Numbered from the stretch's first letter, positions 1-10,147 are shown. The stretch is 64,000 nt of DNA from Agapanthus africanus (GCA_030015575.1 JASDDO010000006.1:380144137-380208136); one strand, 5' to 3'. The notes: a model not told the origin generated them from the letters alone. Numbers and translations: made by a program.

Positions 1-983
1 GCATGATAAAATATTTCGAAAGTAAGTATGTGGTATTAAATCGTAAAAGTGCAATAAACATGGTTTTATATGGAGTTTTATAGTGAAATTGGTTTCTAAA
101 TTTTTAGTTAATGGTTAGTAAGTAAGGTTTATTAATTTGGTTATGAGTTTCATAAGAAAAATTGTCATTTTAAAGAAATTAGGTTTTAAAAGTCGGTTAA
201 CTCCACTTACCGACGCCATTTGAAAAGAGACTTGTTTAATAGAGAAGAGAGAAGAAAAAGTAGGGACTTACGGATTGAGAAGAGAGAGGGGAGGTAGAGG
301 ATGGGTTTGCAAGTGTCGTGGAGTCGCGGGATCGTCGGATTTGTCCCGAGTCGTCGCCGGAACTTGACCTTGAGCTAACTCCACTTGTACAACTTCTTGG
401 ACTTGGAAAATTTAGAGAGTTTTGGTAAAGGATTTCTGAATGAGGAGGGCTATGGTTTAGGGTGGTATTTATAGGAGAAATCAGGGTTTAGGGTATTGAA
501 GAATGGAATTAAAATGCATTAACATTTTGGATTAATGCCTTATTTTAATTCTCTGGAAATGTGCAAGAAAAACAAACAGACTAGGGTTAGTGGGGGAGGC
601 CAAAGGGTGTCGGGGTCAAAAATTGAGAGCATTAGGGATGGTCTGGACCGGCGGCGCCGGCCCAGAGAAGAATCTCGTCGGCCATGTGGTGTGGGTCTGG
701 GCTTGGATTCATGCCACGTGTCGGGGTCTGTGTGTGCAACATTTTCCACATGTTTGTTTTTAGTGACTTTTCATTTTTACGTGTATTGCACGTTTAAACT
801 TTTGGGCTTCCAAAAAGTTTAAAAGAAAAAATCATTAAAAATAATATGTGGCTGGGGGGATTCAAAAACAAGGGCTACATCACAGCAATGCAAAGGCTTA
901 CCAATAGCTACAAGTGCTTTCTTGCTGTTTAAAAACAAATCAAATATTTATAGCATACACAGGGTTGCAAATACTCCATTTGT
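1..983 (-). repeat. Partial LTR of element B (left copy)
   Basis: This stretch aligns base for base with 40167-41150 in the complete right LTR, with roughly 4% differences by eye. It contains the same minus-strand TATA box (ctataaata on the minus strand, near 466-474) and the same tRNA-like module near 853-912. The match stops at about 983, where the Tat LTR sequence begins. Its left part lies outside the window. Confidence 0.85.
853..912 (-). promoter_or_regulatory. tRNA-like A-box/B-box module in B-family LTR (copy a)
   Basis: On the minus strand the sequence reads GTAGCTATTGGTAAGCC (A-box-like), then about 35 bases, then TTTTTGAATCCCC (B-box-like), then a T-rich run. The same module sits at the same place in four other LTR copies in this window (near 41018, 42997, 45828 and 48718). 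Copy a is the most eroded in the B box. Whether it is transcribed by RNA polymerase III cannot be seen from sequence. Confidence 0.55.
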
Positions 984-1825
984 GCAAGTGCAAAGCACTA
1001 AGAATCTTTTAGATTCAAGAACAGAAGTGCAAAGCACTATTTGTTTTCTTGATCTAATTTAGATCAAAGAAAAATAAGTTTTTTTTCTTGTTTTTCTTAT
1101 CTCAGAGAACCAAAGATTCATGAAAAGTGCAAAGCACTATTTTTATTTTATTTTTATTAAAGATCATTGATCTTGTTTTTAGATCTATGATCTGTTCCTA
1201 AGAGAACTTTCTCATTTTTCTAAAGGTTTTTACCTTTTTTATTCTTAAGGAGTTTCTCAGAGTTCTTTTCTCTCCATCTTCTTTTTTTTTTAGAAAGATA
1301 TTGATGCCTTTTAATTGAGGCCTAGGGTCCTTTTTATAGTGCCCATAAATTAGTTAAATTTGTTAAAGAGATCTTTCTCTGAGTGATTTGGGGAATTTTC
1401 CCCACCGTTGGATCTTTGATCCAAGGGCTTCTGCTTTGCAGAAGAAAATCTTTTTGTTTTAACAAGAACAGAAAAGATTTCTTAAAATTTTAATTCTGTT
1501 TGGCGCAGATGCCCCAACGCGTGACACGTGTCGCGCAGCGCAACTGCGATAGCGCATCTGTGCTGACACGTGTCGCGCGGCGCAAAGCGCAGCGCAACTG
1601 CGCTAGCACATCTGCGCTGACACGTGTCGCGCAGCGCACAGCGCAGCGCAACTGAAGCGTTACTTCCTTTAATAGAGCTTTGCTCTGATTGGGTGCGCCT
1701 TCTTGGGCGCTGCGCTGACGTATCAGCGCCTGACATGTGGCGTGTTGCGCCCGAGACTTGAAGTGTTGCTTCAGAATTTTTGAATTTTGAATTTCAACAG
1801 AGCTTTGCTCTGATTGGGCGAAACA
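984..1825 (-). repeat. Tat element 3' LTR (incomplete copy)
   Basis: Matches 21755-22543 of the complete right LTR, including the final cgaaaca. Both contain a minus-strand TATA box (here 1329-1338, cctttttata on the plus strand). The left copy carries extra units of a GCGCAGCGCAAC-type repeat near 1520-1650, which accounts for its greater length over the shared part. Dense short palindromes are present: AGTGC-AAA-GCACT at 987, 1026 and 1126, TTGGATC-TTT-GATCCAA at 1408, CTTCTGC-TTT-GCAGAAG near 1428, and AGAGC-TTT-GCTCT at 1673. Confidence 0.85.
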
Positions 1826-1840
1826 AATGCCCCCCCCACC
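1826..1840 (-). other. Polypurine tract of the Tat element
   Basis: Read on the minus strand this is GGTGGGGGGGGCATT, directly before the TG that opens the LTR. A purine-rich tract at this spot primes plus-strand DNA synthesis in LTR retrotransposons. It fixes the inner border of the left LTR at 1825. Confidence 0.8.
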
Positions 1841-2699
1841 GTTGCGCTCACGTGGCGCACACGTGAGTGCAGCGGTGGCAAACTCCTGATCGTTGAATCA
1901 AGGGGTGAGCTCAAGGGGCGCAAGCGCCTTATAAATAGGACCTCTGGCCCTCAGTAGATGATTACCATCTTCAAGAACTTTTATTTTCAGAGCTTGCTCT
2001 CGCTTAAGGACTTCAGAGCTTTGCTCGTTTTTAAAGTTAGAAAACTTTTAGGTAAAATTAATTTAAATCAAATTAATTTACATTAATCTTAACCAAAAGA
2101 GCTTTGCTCTCATAGATCTTTTGATCTAAAGAAATTCCCTTTAGGGTTTCACCAACAGAGCTTTGCTCTCATGAATCCATAGATCTATAAAGATCTTGTT
2201 CATGGGTTTTAACCCATGAGCAGAGCTTTGCTCATGGATTCAAAAATAGATCTTTCTGATCTAAAAATGAAGAACTTCTAAGAGTCTTCAAAATGTTCTA
2301 ATCTCTTTAGGAGTTTTACATAAATTTCCTCATCATCACCACAGAGCTAGGCTCTTTTAAGGAATCTTATTTTCCTGAGACCAGAGTTTGACAAGTGTCA
2401 CTCTGTGGCAGAGCTTTGCTCTGAAAGAGGAGATTTTCTCCTTGTCTCTAGGGATTTATTATTATTATTATTAGTGGGAATGTTTTCCTGGGGACCAACT
2501 GACAATCTCATCCAATGATGAGGTTGTCTTATTAACTGACATATTGTCATCTAGATTTTGTGGGTCCCTCTTTGGTCTCCTACTCACTGCACTGCTGTGT
2601 GGTGTAGTTAATTAAATTTAATTTAATAAATGCGTTTTTTTTATACGCCAAACGTTAGAATTACAACACTAACGGCTAAATTGTTCTTTTGCAGCGATC
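1841..2699 (+). promoter_or_regulatory. Promoter and leader of the antisense PMD gene
   Basis: A TATA box (ttataaatagg, 1929-1939) is preceded by CTCACGTG/CACGTGAG arms at about 1847-1867 (a G-box palindrome). It would give a start near 1965. The following 700 bp of leader contain seven or eight copies of the word AGAGC-TTT-GCTCT or close variants (2098, 2157, 2222, 2343 with TAG spacer, 2409), plus other hairpins such as CATGGGTT/AACCCATG at 2201-2218 and CTCATC-CAAT-GATGAG near 2494. A splice acceptor-like ttcttttgcag ends at 2694, five bases before the ATG at 2700, so the leader may also be spliced. Confidence 0.6.
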
Positions 2700-5600
2700 A
2701 TGTCTTTAGACACTTCGTTCCCGTTCGTCTGCTCGGAGGAGGGATTTCCTGAGGCACCCTCGGACCGTGAAGTCCTGACCATGATTAAAGAATATGACCC
2801 AGAGTACAAGAAACTCCACCTTTGGGGGTCTTGGTATAACCAGATTATTATGGGTCGACGCAGCTTCACATGCGCAGTGCCGTCTGAGCCCATCACGGCA
2901 ATTCACTACGCTACCCCACCTTCAGCGCAGTATGCCGTGGAGATGATAGACTGGACCGCGAACAGCTTTCTTCATCCCGCTATGGATGCGGTTCCGGTTC
3001 AGCGTCCTATGGTCTTGGATATCTTAGGACGCCGTATTTGTCAGGGAGAAGCATGACCCTGGGGGCAATCATATAACCTTGGTTTGATTCCCCGTCATCC
3101 GATTGGCTATCTGCCGTGGGTCCGGTACATCCTGTCGACGAAGAAGTCGCAGTTGATAAGACTAGGACTGTACACCGCGGTCTACATCTCTCTCTTCCAA
3201 TATCCTACGCTTCCCACCTGGTGGTTCAAGGCTTTCTTGGAGCAATGGAATATTCCCACCCACACTTTCCTTGCCATGGATCGGGAAGTGTCCATCTCTT
3301 TGGAGGAATTCACGGAGGTATCTGGCCTACCAGTCATGGGGGAACACTATGAAGAGCTGCTCCCGACAGATGAGTACGTCTTCGGTGCTAAGCCGATGGT
3401 AAGGGGGATCACGCCGAAAAATGCCGTTCAACACCAATTCCCGAGCCTGATCAAGGTGTTGAACATCTACGAGTCCCTTTTTATCGAACATGGGAGCCGG
3501 AGGGTTAACTTTGAAGACTTCATTGCTCGTTTCCTTCGTCCAAGCGTCATTTCATCGGGGTTTGCCAAGTTTGCCACCCTGGATGACCCTTTCGGTTTAG
3601 GTTTGGATAACCTGCCAACGAAAGACGCAGACCAAAAGGACTTTTTTCTTCCTAACTCCCCAACCGTGTCCTTTGCAGAAATTGCGGCCCCTGGAATGGA
3701 TGAGGAGGCCTTCTTTTTAGGATTTCTCGGACTGTGGCTGAGTTGGTTCGCGATCCCAATGCACTCTCATCGCATGCGGCCTTCTGTCTTCTATCCAGCC
3801 CACCGAATGGTCATCGGGGTAAAGGTGGCTGTGGGGATCGCTGGTTTGGCGCACCTATATCACGGCCTCAGCCGAGCAGCGGATGCCAATGAGCCCGGAG
3901 TATTGCACGTGGTCTTCCCGATGCACTACTTTGCATCGTGGCTCGAGCTGCACACGGCGGGTGTCTTTGGCATGCATAAAAGGCCTTCATTCTTTGACAA
4001 GTGCGGTTTTCCTCGCATTATACAGTTGATTGGCTCATCAATCGTGACCCCTTCGCCACGGAACGCTAGGGGTTTATTGCTTCGCCCTCACACCGTTGGA
4101 GTCGGGATGTCCTTCATCGACAAGGTACTAACCATTGGAAAAGCGTCCACCACTGCGGTGCTACCATTACAGGATTCCTTTAAGGATGGAGCTTCAGTGT
4201 TGACGGCCCGGGAGACCCTCCACTTGTATTCTATTAGACCGGGCTTCTTAGTTTTCAGGCAGGGCGGTGCGGCAATCTTCATGAGATATAACCCGCATCG
4301 TTTCGCCCAACAACTGGACTACGATCAAGGGGTACCCTTGGAAGCTTTCTTAATGGAACCTGCTGCCAATGAAGAAGAGATGGAGAACGCGTTACATCAC
4401 TTTATGCGCCTGAACACGGGTTCTCGTTTTTTTATCAGCACGCCGGCCTGCACTCCACGACTCCTTAATGTATATAAAGAGTGGTACAATCATGCGACGG
4501 GGGCTGTTATAAAGGAAGAGAGGCGAGTGTTGATCGACCGTAAAGAAGTACCCCCCGGCACCAACCGTAACGCTCCCTTAGTGCCAAGGATCCCGGTGGC
4601 TCCTCCTCTAAAAGATGCCGGGGGCAGACCATCACGTGCGCAAAGTCCTCCACGTGAGCTGCCGCTCCCTGATATCACAGATGCACCTCTCGCACCCTGT
4701 GCTCCAATGGAGATAGTGGTTGTACCCTCGCCGGAGTCTGGCGTGGGTGCGGACATCAGGACCCGTCGTCCCAAAGTGGCTGCTAAACGGAAGTCGATCC
4801 CTCGTGAGCCTAGGGTCGGAGGGCAAAAGAAAAAGAAGTCGCTCTTCGCTGCGGACGTCGTGTTCAGTCAGGAACCCCATGCTCCCTATGCCGAGGGCCT
4901 GATCGAATACAGGACGAACGAAGGACTAGTGATGCCGCCGCCAGACGATACAGACTTGGAAGCCGCTCTCGAAACTTCGGCGTGGTTGGCAAAGCGTGAC
5001 GCGTGGCTGGCCAAGCTTGCGCAATCAGGTAACTATTAGTCGCCTTTTCTTTATTGCAACATATCCTCTTCATTGCCTTTGACTAACGCTTTTCTTTCTT
5101 TCCTTTCGACAGGCATCACTGACGAAGAAGCCATTACCGCTTCTCTGAAGACTTTCCAGGAGGAGGAGCGTCTTAGAGCATCTATGGGCCTTAGTAAGTC
5201 TAGATTCATCAAGCTTTCATTTTCCTTATGTTATGGTCGATCTAACCTTCCCCTTTTAATCATAGGAACCTCGATGCCGTTCCCTCCAAGTGACGCAGAT
5301 GCTCTACCGGCTGCCGATGTTCCTGCTGCCTCTGGGCCACCGCAGGGGGTTCGTCTTGAAGAGCCGATGAGAGATGCCTTAAAGGCTCTGGAGGCATCCC
5401 TGAACGAGGACGACGCCGCCTTGAAAGAGGCGTCACTAAGATCTATCGCGACAGCCCGGGAGGAAAGGAAGCGGCAAAGACGTGAGGCGAAGGCGCGCCG
5501 GGCTGCCTTGGCTGCAGGAGCGGGCACCAGCACCGCCCCTCGTGCTGATACTCCATCTGAAGAGGCTCCTGTTGCCTTATCTACTGCCCGCAGAGAGGTG

Positions 5601-7504
5601 GCGCGCGCAGTTCGGAGTGCAAACGTAAATCCGCTTCAGGTAATATTTCTCTCAGAGTTTTTGTAATAAGGATTTTAATGCCATTGGTCCTCATATTTCT
5701 TATCTTGCAGGGCCAAGTCCGATCGAGGGGGAGGCGGAAACCGTTGATCCCAAAGAAACAGAGGGGGCGGTACCCGCCGAACTCGAGCCGACGGTGGGCA
5801 ACGTCGTTGTGGCTTTGGAGCCTGAGGTGGAGGTCGAGGGGCCTGCAGCCGAGAAGGTCATTGATGCCGAACCTGAAGTGGTGGCAGATGATATGATCAG
5901 TATAACTAAGCCCATGGTGGTGGCGGATGAGGCGCTCGAGACCGGCGACGTCGTGGTGACGGCGGATGAGCCAATGGAGATCGCAGAGCCCGAAGAAGTA
6001 GCGGGTGAGATGAGCAAGACTCTCGAGAAGGAGTCAGCCGCTCTCTCCCAAGAGTCTGGTAATGCTCCGATCATTGCCCTCCCCATCTACGATCTTCCGC
6101 CGTCTCCTGGTCGCGCGAGCACGACGACGATTCCCATCGAGTCGGGTGATGAAGCCACGGGCGGTGGCCTCATGTCGATAGGGGAGGGAGTCGCTTCTGT
6201 TTCGGCCGGGAGCTCCTCAGGTAAACCTTAGGTTGCTGTCTTTCTTATTTTACAATCCTTTCTGACAAGTTCACCTTTCTTGTAACGCAGGTGCAGCCAG
6301 CGCCGATGCCCCACTACTCGAGGGAGCGCCTTCAACGACTGCCTTGGCGGTGGTCACCTCTCAACCCTCTCTTATACCCTCGAAGATGTTGGAAGGTATG
6401 TGTTTACGATTTATTAATCTTATCTTCTAGACATATAATTTGTGTACTAAAGTCACGCTGTTGTGTTTCCAGGAGTGCTTTTTGATCATGTATATCAGAT
6501 GTTGCTCCCACACTTTTCTTTCCCATCCGAGCTTGCTTCTTCCTCTGGTGGCGTTGGTGAGTATGATTTCCGTTGACATCCTTCCTCTTTTTTTATTGAT
6601 GGAATTATCTCTAACCTCTTTTTCTCATCTCAACTGCAGTGCTACAGATTGAAGGAGGGGATAAGAGATCAGCTGCGCCACCAGCCCTTCCGACCTTGCC
6701 ACCTGTCTCAACTGGTACAGTAACTATCACATTGATAAAGTCTTCCTTCTTTATTTTTAGAACTGTTATCTGATCACATCTTGTTTCTTTTCAGCTGTCG
6801 TTCCGATCTTGGCGCCCTTCGAATCTCGCATCATAATGCCGACGGGTCCTTATCTAAGGAGTCTGTCTTCAAAAGGCGCCACGAATAGTCTACGCATGTT
6901 GAGTGACTACGTCGAGGAACTCGACGTTGAAACTCCTACATCTGCCGCAGACTTCGCTATGATGGTTAACCTGATGCTAGCAATACTCGTGAACTTTCAT
7001 GATGAGGGCATCGTCGCATCCTGGGTTAACCATTGTAGGGAGATCGAGGGTCGCCTATATCAGTTGGAGTCGCTGCGTCCCGCTCCCGAGGCCTTGGCTG
7101 CCAGTAATCAAAGAACAGCGTGGATTGAGCAGAGCGCTCCTTACTTCCGCTACCTCGAACAAGAAGTCATTTCAAGGCGTAAGGAGCGTGGTGAGACTTC
7201 AAGCAAGTCTGCCCAACTGCATGCTCGGGTGGAGGCCAACGCCGCACGGCTGAAGGTTGTCTTTGAGGGCCTCCTGCAATGTCTTTCTGAAGGGTTATCA
7301 TTGAGGCAACACCTTGATGTTGTCGAGCGAGATGCACCTAGCCAGGAAGCAGCCCAGAAGGCGGCGGAGGAGCAACTTTCATCTTTCTTGCAGCAGCGAG
7401 CCCGGGTGGAAGCGGAGGTGGCCGCGGCAGCCGCTCAGGAGGAGGCGCTGAAGGAAGTGCGAGAGCAGCTTGTGGATTTACTAAAGACACTTCCTCCTCA
7501 GTAG
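2700..7504 (+). CDS. Antisense multi-exon plant mobile domain (PMD) gene carried in the Tat element
   Basis: The protein's first 650 residues (2700-5028) match the plant mobile domain (aminotransferase-like) family. Landmarks are SLEEFTEVSGLPVMG at about 3298-3342, a hydrophobic core around 3700-3900, and the FPMHYFASWLELHTAG segment near 3914-3961. This is followed by a proline- and basic-rich stretch, an acidic Glu/Val-rich linker and a C-terminal Ala/Glu-rich coiled coil (about 7040-7500) ending PPQ. Candidate introns with GT-AG ends are 5029-5112, 5194-5265, 5640-5710, 6221-6290, 6396-6472, 6557-6639 and 6715-6794, each 70-84 bp and nearly all phase 1. PMD proteins such as MAIN/MAIL1 act in plant nuclei in silencing and development, and PMDs are also common in transposons. 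Extra antisense ORFs downstream of pol are known in Tat-lineage elements. There are about two breaks in coding continuity. The function in the element is unknown. Confidence 0.8.
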
Positions 7505-7789
7505 CTATCCATCTTTGTATCGTTCGTACTTGTAGATAAAAGAATGTATATATATTTTTTTTTATTCTTTGACATAATGTATCCTGTACCCGATCAAGTT
7601 CATGAATAAAAGATACACCTTTTTTTTTGTCATGTGTCATTTTCTCCGTTTTCTCTTTCTTTTACTATCAGCATATCACTTTAGCAAACATGGTTAACGG
7701 ATGATTAGAACGAGTGTCCCGATTTCCTTAAGAAATAGCGATGGCTTAGGCCGCAGTTTCGGATCTGCTGCCTAAGACTTTTCAACTCC
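7505..7789 (+). terminator. 3' UTR and poly(A) signal of the PMD gene
   Basis: The stop at 7502-7504 is followed by T-rich sequence and an AATAAA at 7605-7610, about 100 bp downstream, which is a usual distance for a plant poly(A) signal. With the TATA box at 1929 and the introns, this makes a self-contained plus-strand transcription unit. The rest to 7789 shows nothing recognisable. Confidence 0.55.
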
Positions 7790-7950
7790 ATGAGCCGTGA
7801 GGGTCTCATAGAGATTCTTCTCCCTACGGATCGAGAGGATCTCGTAGGTGGGCTTTCTCCTTAGGAATCGTGAGGATTCCTAAGTGTTGTTTTCTCTTAC
7901 AAGTCGTAAGGATCCTACAAGAGAATTTTTCCCTCTTACGATTCGAGAGG
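7790..7950. repeat. Hairpin array 1 (five units, about 36-bp period)
   Basis: Five consecutive inverted repeats around a conserved core like TCGTGAGGAT. Unit 1 has ATGAG/CTCAT (7790/7805). Unit 2 has CTACG/CGTAG (7824/7843). Unit 3 has CTTAGGAATC/GATTCCTAAG around GTGAG (7860-7884), a perfect 10-bp stem. Unit 4 has TTCTCTT/AAGAGAA (7892/7919). Unit 5 has CCTCT/AGAGG (7932/7946). Two more arrays with the same unit order occur at 9626-9793 and 9974-10147. The arms differ among the arrays but remain complementary. Confidence 0.75.
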
Positions 7951-8103
7951 ACCCACAAGCGGTTGTTTCCCTCCTCGTCGAAATTCGACTTTGGAGAGTG
8001 AGACCCGTGAATAGTATGCAAGAGACCATTTTGGATTGACTTGCAGGGCCCCATTGTTCAGGGAGCAAGTTTTTTAGTCCCTGCTGCCTGAGGCTTCATT
8101 TGC

Positions 8104-9015
8104 ATGTTGAGACGAATCGGGAATTTCCCGCGGAGACACGGTTTCTCTGCGAGCCGACGCGAATCAGGAAACTCTCATCAAGGAGTGTTTGTATCCGTGA
8201 GTCGAGGAGTTTGCCAGGGATTATTTGTTTCCCAAGCACCAAGGATTATTTGTTTCCTTGGGGTTTGAAACGAGTCGGGGATTTCCCACGGAGGCACTGG
8301 TGGCTCTGCGAGTCGACGCGGATCAGGAGACTCTCATCAAGGAGTGTTTGTATCCGTGAGTCGAGAAATTTGCTAGGGATTATTTGTTTCCCAAGCGCCA
8401 AGGATTATTTGTTTCCTTGGGGTTTGAAACGAGTCGGGGATTTCCCACGGAGGCACTGGTGGCTCTGCGAGTCGACGCGGATCAGGAGGCTCTCGTCAAT
8501 GAGTGTTTGTATCCGTGAGTCGAGGAATTTGCTAGGGATTATTTGTTTCCCAAGCGCCAAGGATTATTTGTTTCCTTGGGGTTTGAAACGAGTCGGGGAT
8601 TTCCTACGGAGGCACTGGTGGCTCTGCGAGTCGACGCGGATCAGGAGGCTCTCGTCAAGGAGTGTTTGTATCCGTGAGTCGAGAAATTTGCTAGGGATTA
8701 TTTGTTTCCCAAGCGCCAAGGATTATTTGTTTCCTTGGGGTTTGAAACGAGTCGGGGATTTCCCACGGAGGCACTGGTGGCTCCGCGAGTCGACGCGGAT
8801 CAGGAGGCTCTCGTCAAGGAGTGTTTGTATCCGTGAGTCAAGGAATTTGCTAGGGATTATTTGTTTCCCAAGCGCCAAAGATTATTTGTTTCCTTGGGGT
8901 TTGAAACGAGTCGGGGATTTCCCACGGAGGCACTGGTGGCTCTGCGAGTCGACGCGGATCAGGAGGCTCTCGTCAAGGAGTGTTTGTATCCGTGAGTCGA
9001 GGAATTTGCTGAAGA
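8104..9015. repeat. 159-bp tandem repeat in the Tat 3' region
   Basis: Five full units and a diverged first unit, each 159 bp (for example GTTTGAAACGAGTCGGGG recurs at 8263, 8422 and so on). Units are nearly identical. Because 159 is divisible by three, the plus strand stays open through the array and beyond (8100-9497), but the repeated 53-residue translation resembles no known protein. Tandem repeats in the region between pol and the 3' LTR are well known in Tat/Ogre elements and have seeded satellites in other plants. Each unit contains CCAAGG/CCTTGG arms. Confidence 0.85.
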
Positions 9016-9179
9016 TACTGGTTTCTTCGGAATTGGACTGGACCGTCGAGATTTGGCTTCGTCTTCTGGCGGAGCCTGTTGGGAAAGTACGGTTCCCTCT
9101 TTGTTTACGTCCTTGGATTGTAAACAGGGATCGATGTGATCTTAACTGTAGGACCAAAGTTTTATCATCTTCCTTTTTT

Positions 9180-9470
9180 TTGTTTTATTTCCGCGATGCT
9201 CTATCATTTCAGCTTTTATATCGCGAAGGTCGCGATTGCCCAATCATTTCGGCTGTTTTTCGCGGTGCCCAATCATTTCGGCTATTTATTTTATTTTTAC
9301 TCGCCGCTTTTTATTGCGAGTTGCCCAATCATTTCGGCTATTTATTTTATTTTTACTCGCTGCTTTTTATTGCGAGTTGCCCAATCATTTTGGCTATTTT
9401 GCATGCATACATTTTTACTTGCTGCTTTTTATTGCAAGTTGCACTATCATTTCGGCTATTTCGTATGCAT
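9180..9470. repeat. 60-bp repeats with paired compensatory change
   Basis: The phrase ttgcccaatcatttcggcta recurs four or five times, followed by an inverted repeat. In two units the arms are CTCGC/GCGAG (9300/9316 and 9356/9372). In the next unit they are CTTGC/GCAAG (9418/9434), so both arms changed together. Confidence 0.7.
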
Positions 9471-9625
9471 GTGCGGCCTATTGGCTTTTCGCTGTAAACC
9501 GATTTCAGCATCGGCACCGCTACAACTGGGATATTACCAGGAGCGAATCAGCATCTGCCTCTGTCGATGTCGAACAAAGATGGCTTAACGACCAGGGTTA
9601 GGGTCCTGTCGGCTAAGGCTTTTGA

Positions 9626-9793
9626 CTTCATGAGCCGTAAGGGTTTCACGAAGTTATTTCTCCCTACAAGTCGTGAGGATCTTGTAGGTGTATTTTCTCC
9701 TTAGGACTCGTGAGGATTCCTAAGTGTTCGTTTCCTCTGTAAGTCGTAAGGATCCTACAGGAGGGTTTTCTCCTCATAAATCGAGAGGATTTA
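9626..9793. repeat. Hairpin array 2 (five units)
   Basis: Same unit order as array 1 with different arms: CTTCATGA/TCACGAAG (9626/9646, one mismatch), CTACAAG/CTTGTAG (9664/9681), CTTAGGA/TCCTAAG (9700/9718), CCTCTGTA against TACAGGAGG (9734/9756, one bulge) and TAAATC/GATTTA around GAGAG (9777-9793). Unit starts are about 37 bp apart. Confidence 0.75.
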
Positions 9794-9973
9794 CAAGGGT
9801 TGTTTACCATGCGAACATATCCCCAGTCACGGATGAGACTTGGTTAGGGAAATGTTTATTCGCGCCCGTGGATTGTATACAAGGGTCAGCATTGAGCCGC
9901 TTGTAGGGTAGTATTGAAGGTTGTGGTGGCTGCTTAAGAACAGGTTCAGATCCCTGTAGCTTAAGACTTTCAA

Positions 9974-10147
9974 CTCTTATGAGCCGTGAGGGTCCCATAA
10001 GAGAGTTCTCCTTACGAGTCGTGAGGATCTCGCAAGCGTATTTTCTTCTTAGGAATCGTGGGGATCCCTAAGTGTGTTGCTCCCTTGTGAGTCGTAAGGA
10101 TCTCACGCGGGCGATTTCTCCTTACAAGGTCGAGAGGACCCTATAAG
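9974..10147. repeat. Hairpin array 3 (five units)
   Basis: Units start at 9974, 10011, 10048, about 10085 and 10121, a 37-bp period. Arms: CTCTTATG/CATAAGAG (9974/9996), CTTACGAG/CTCGCAAG (one mismatch), CTTAGG/CCTAAG, GTGAG/CTCAC (10087/10102), and a two-step stem CTTA..GGTC/GACC..TAAG around GAGAG (10121-10147). Confidence 0.75.

Noticed and set aside
1-983. Start of the Tat LTR
   Set aside because: The sequence matches the B-family LTR at 40167-41150 and has no match next to the right Tat LTR.
2700-7504. A free host PMD gene around which the Tat element was assembled
   Set aside because: It lies between pol and the polypurine tract/3' LTR of the element, where Tat elements are known to carry extra antisense ORFs, so it travels with the element.
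8100-9497. A 465-residue repeat protein on the plus strand
   Set aside because: Open only because the 159-bp unit is divisible by three and lacks stops. The translation resembles nothing, and other frames are also open in parts.
7790-10147. CRISPR-like array of palindromic repeats with regular spacing
   Set aside because: Eukaryotic retrotransposon setting, no unique spacers between identical repeats, no cas genes, and the arms vary while the cores are conserved, the opposite of CRISPR.
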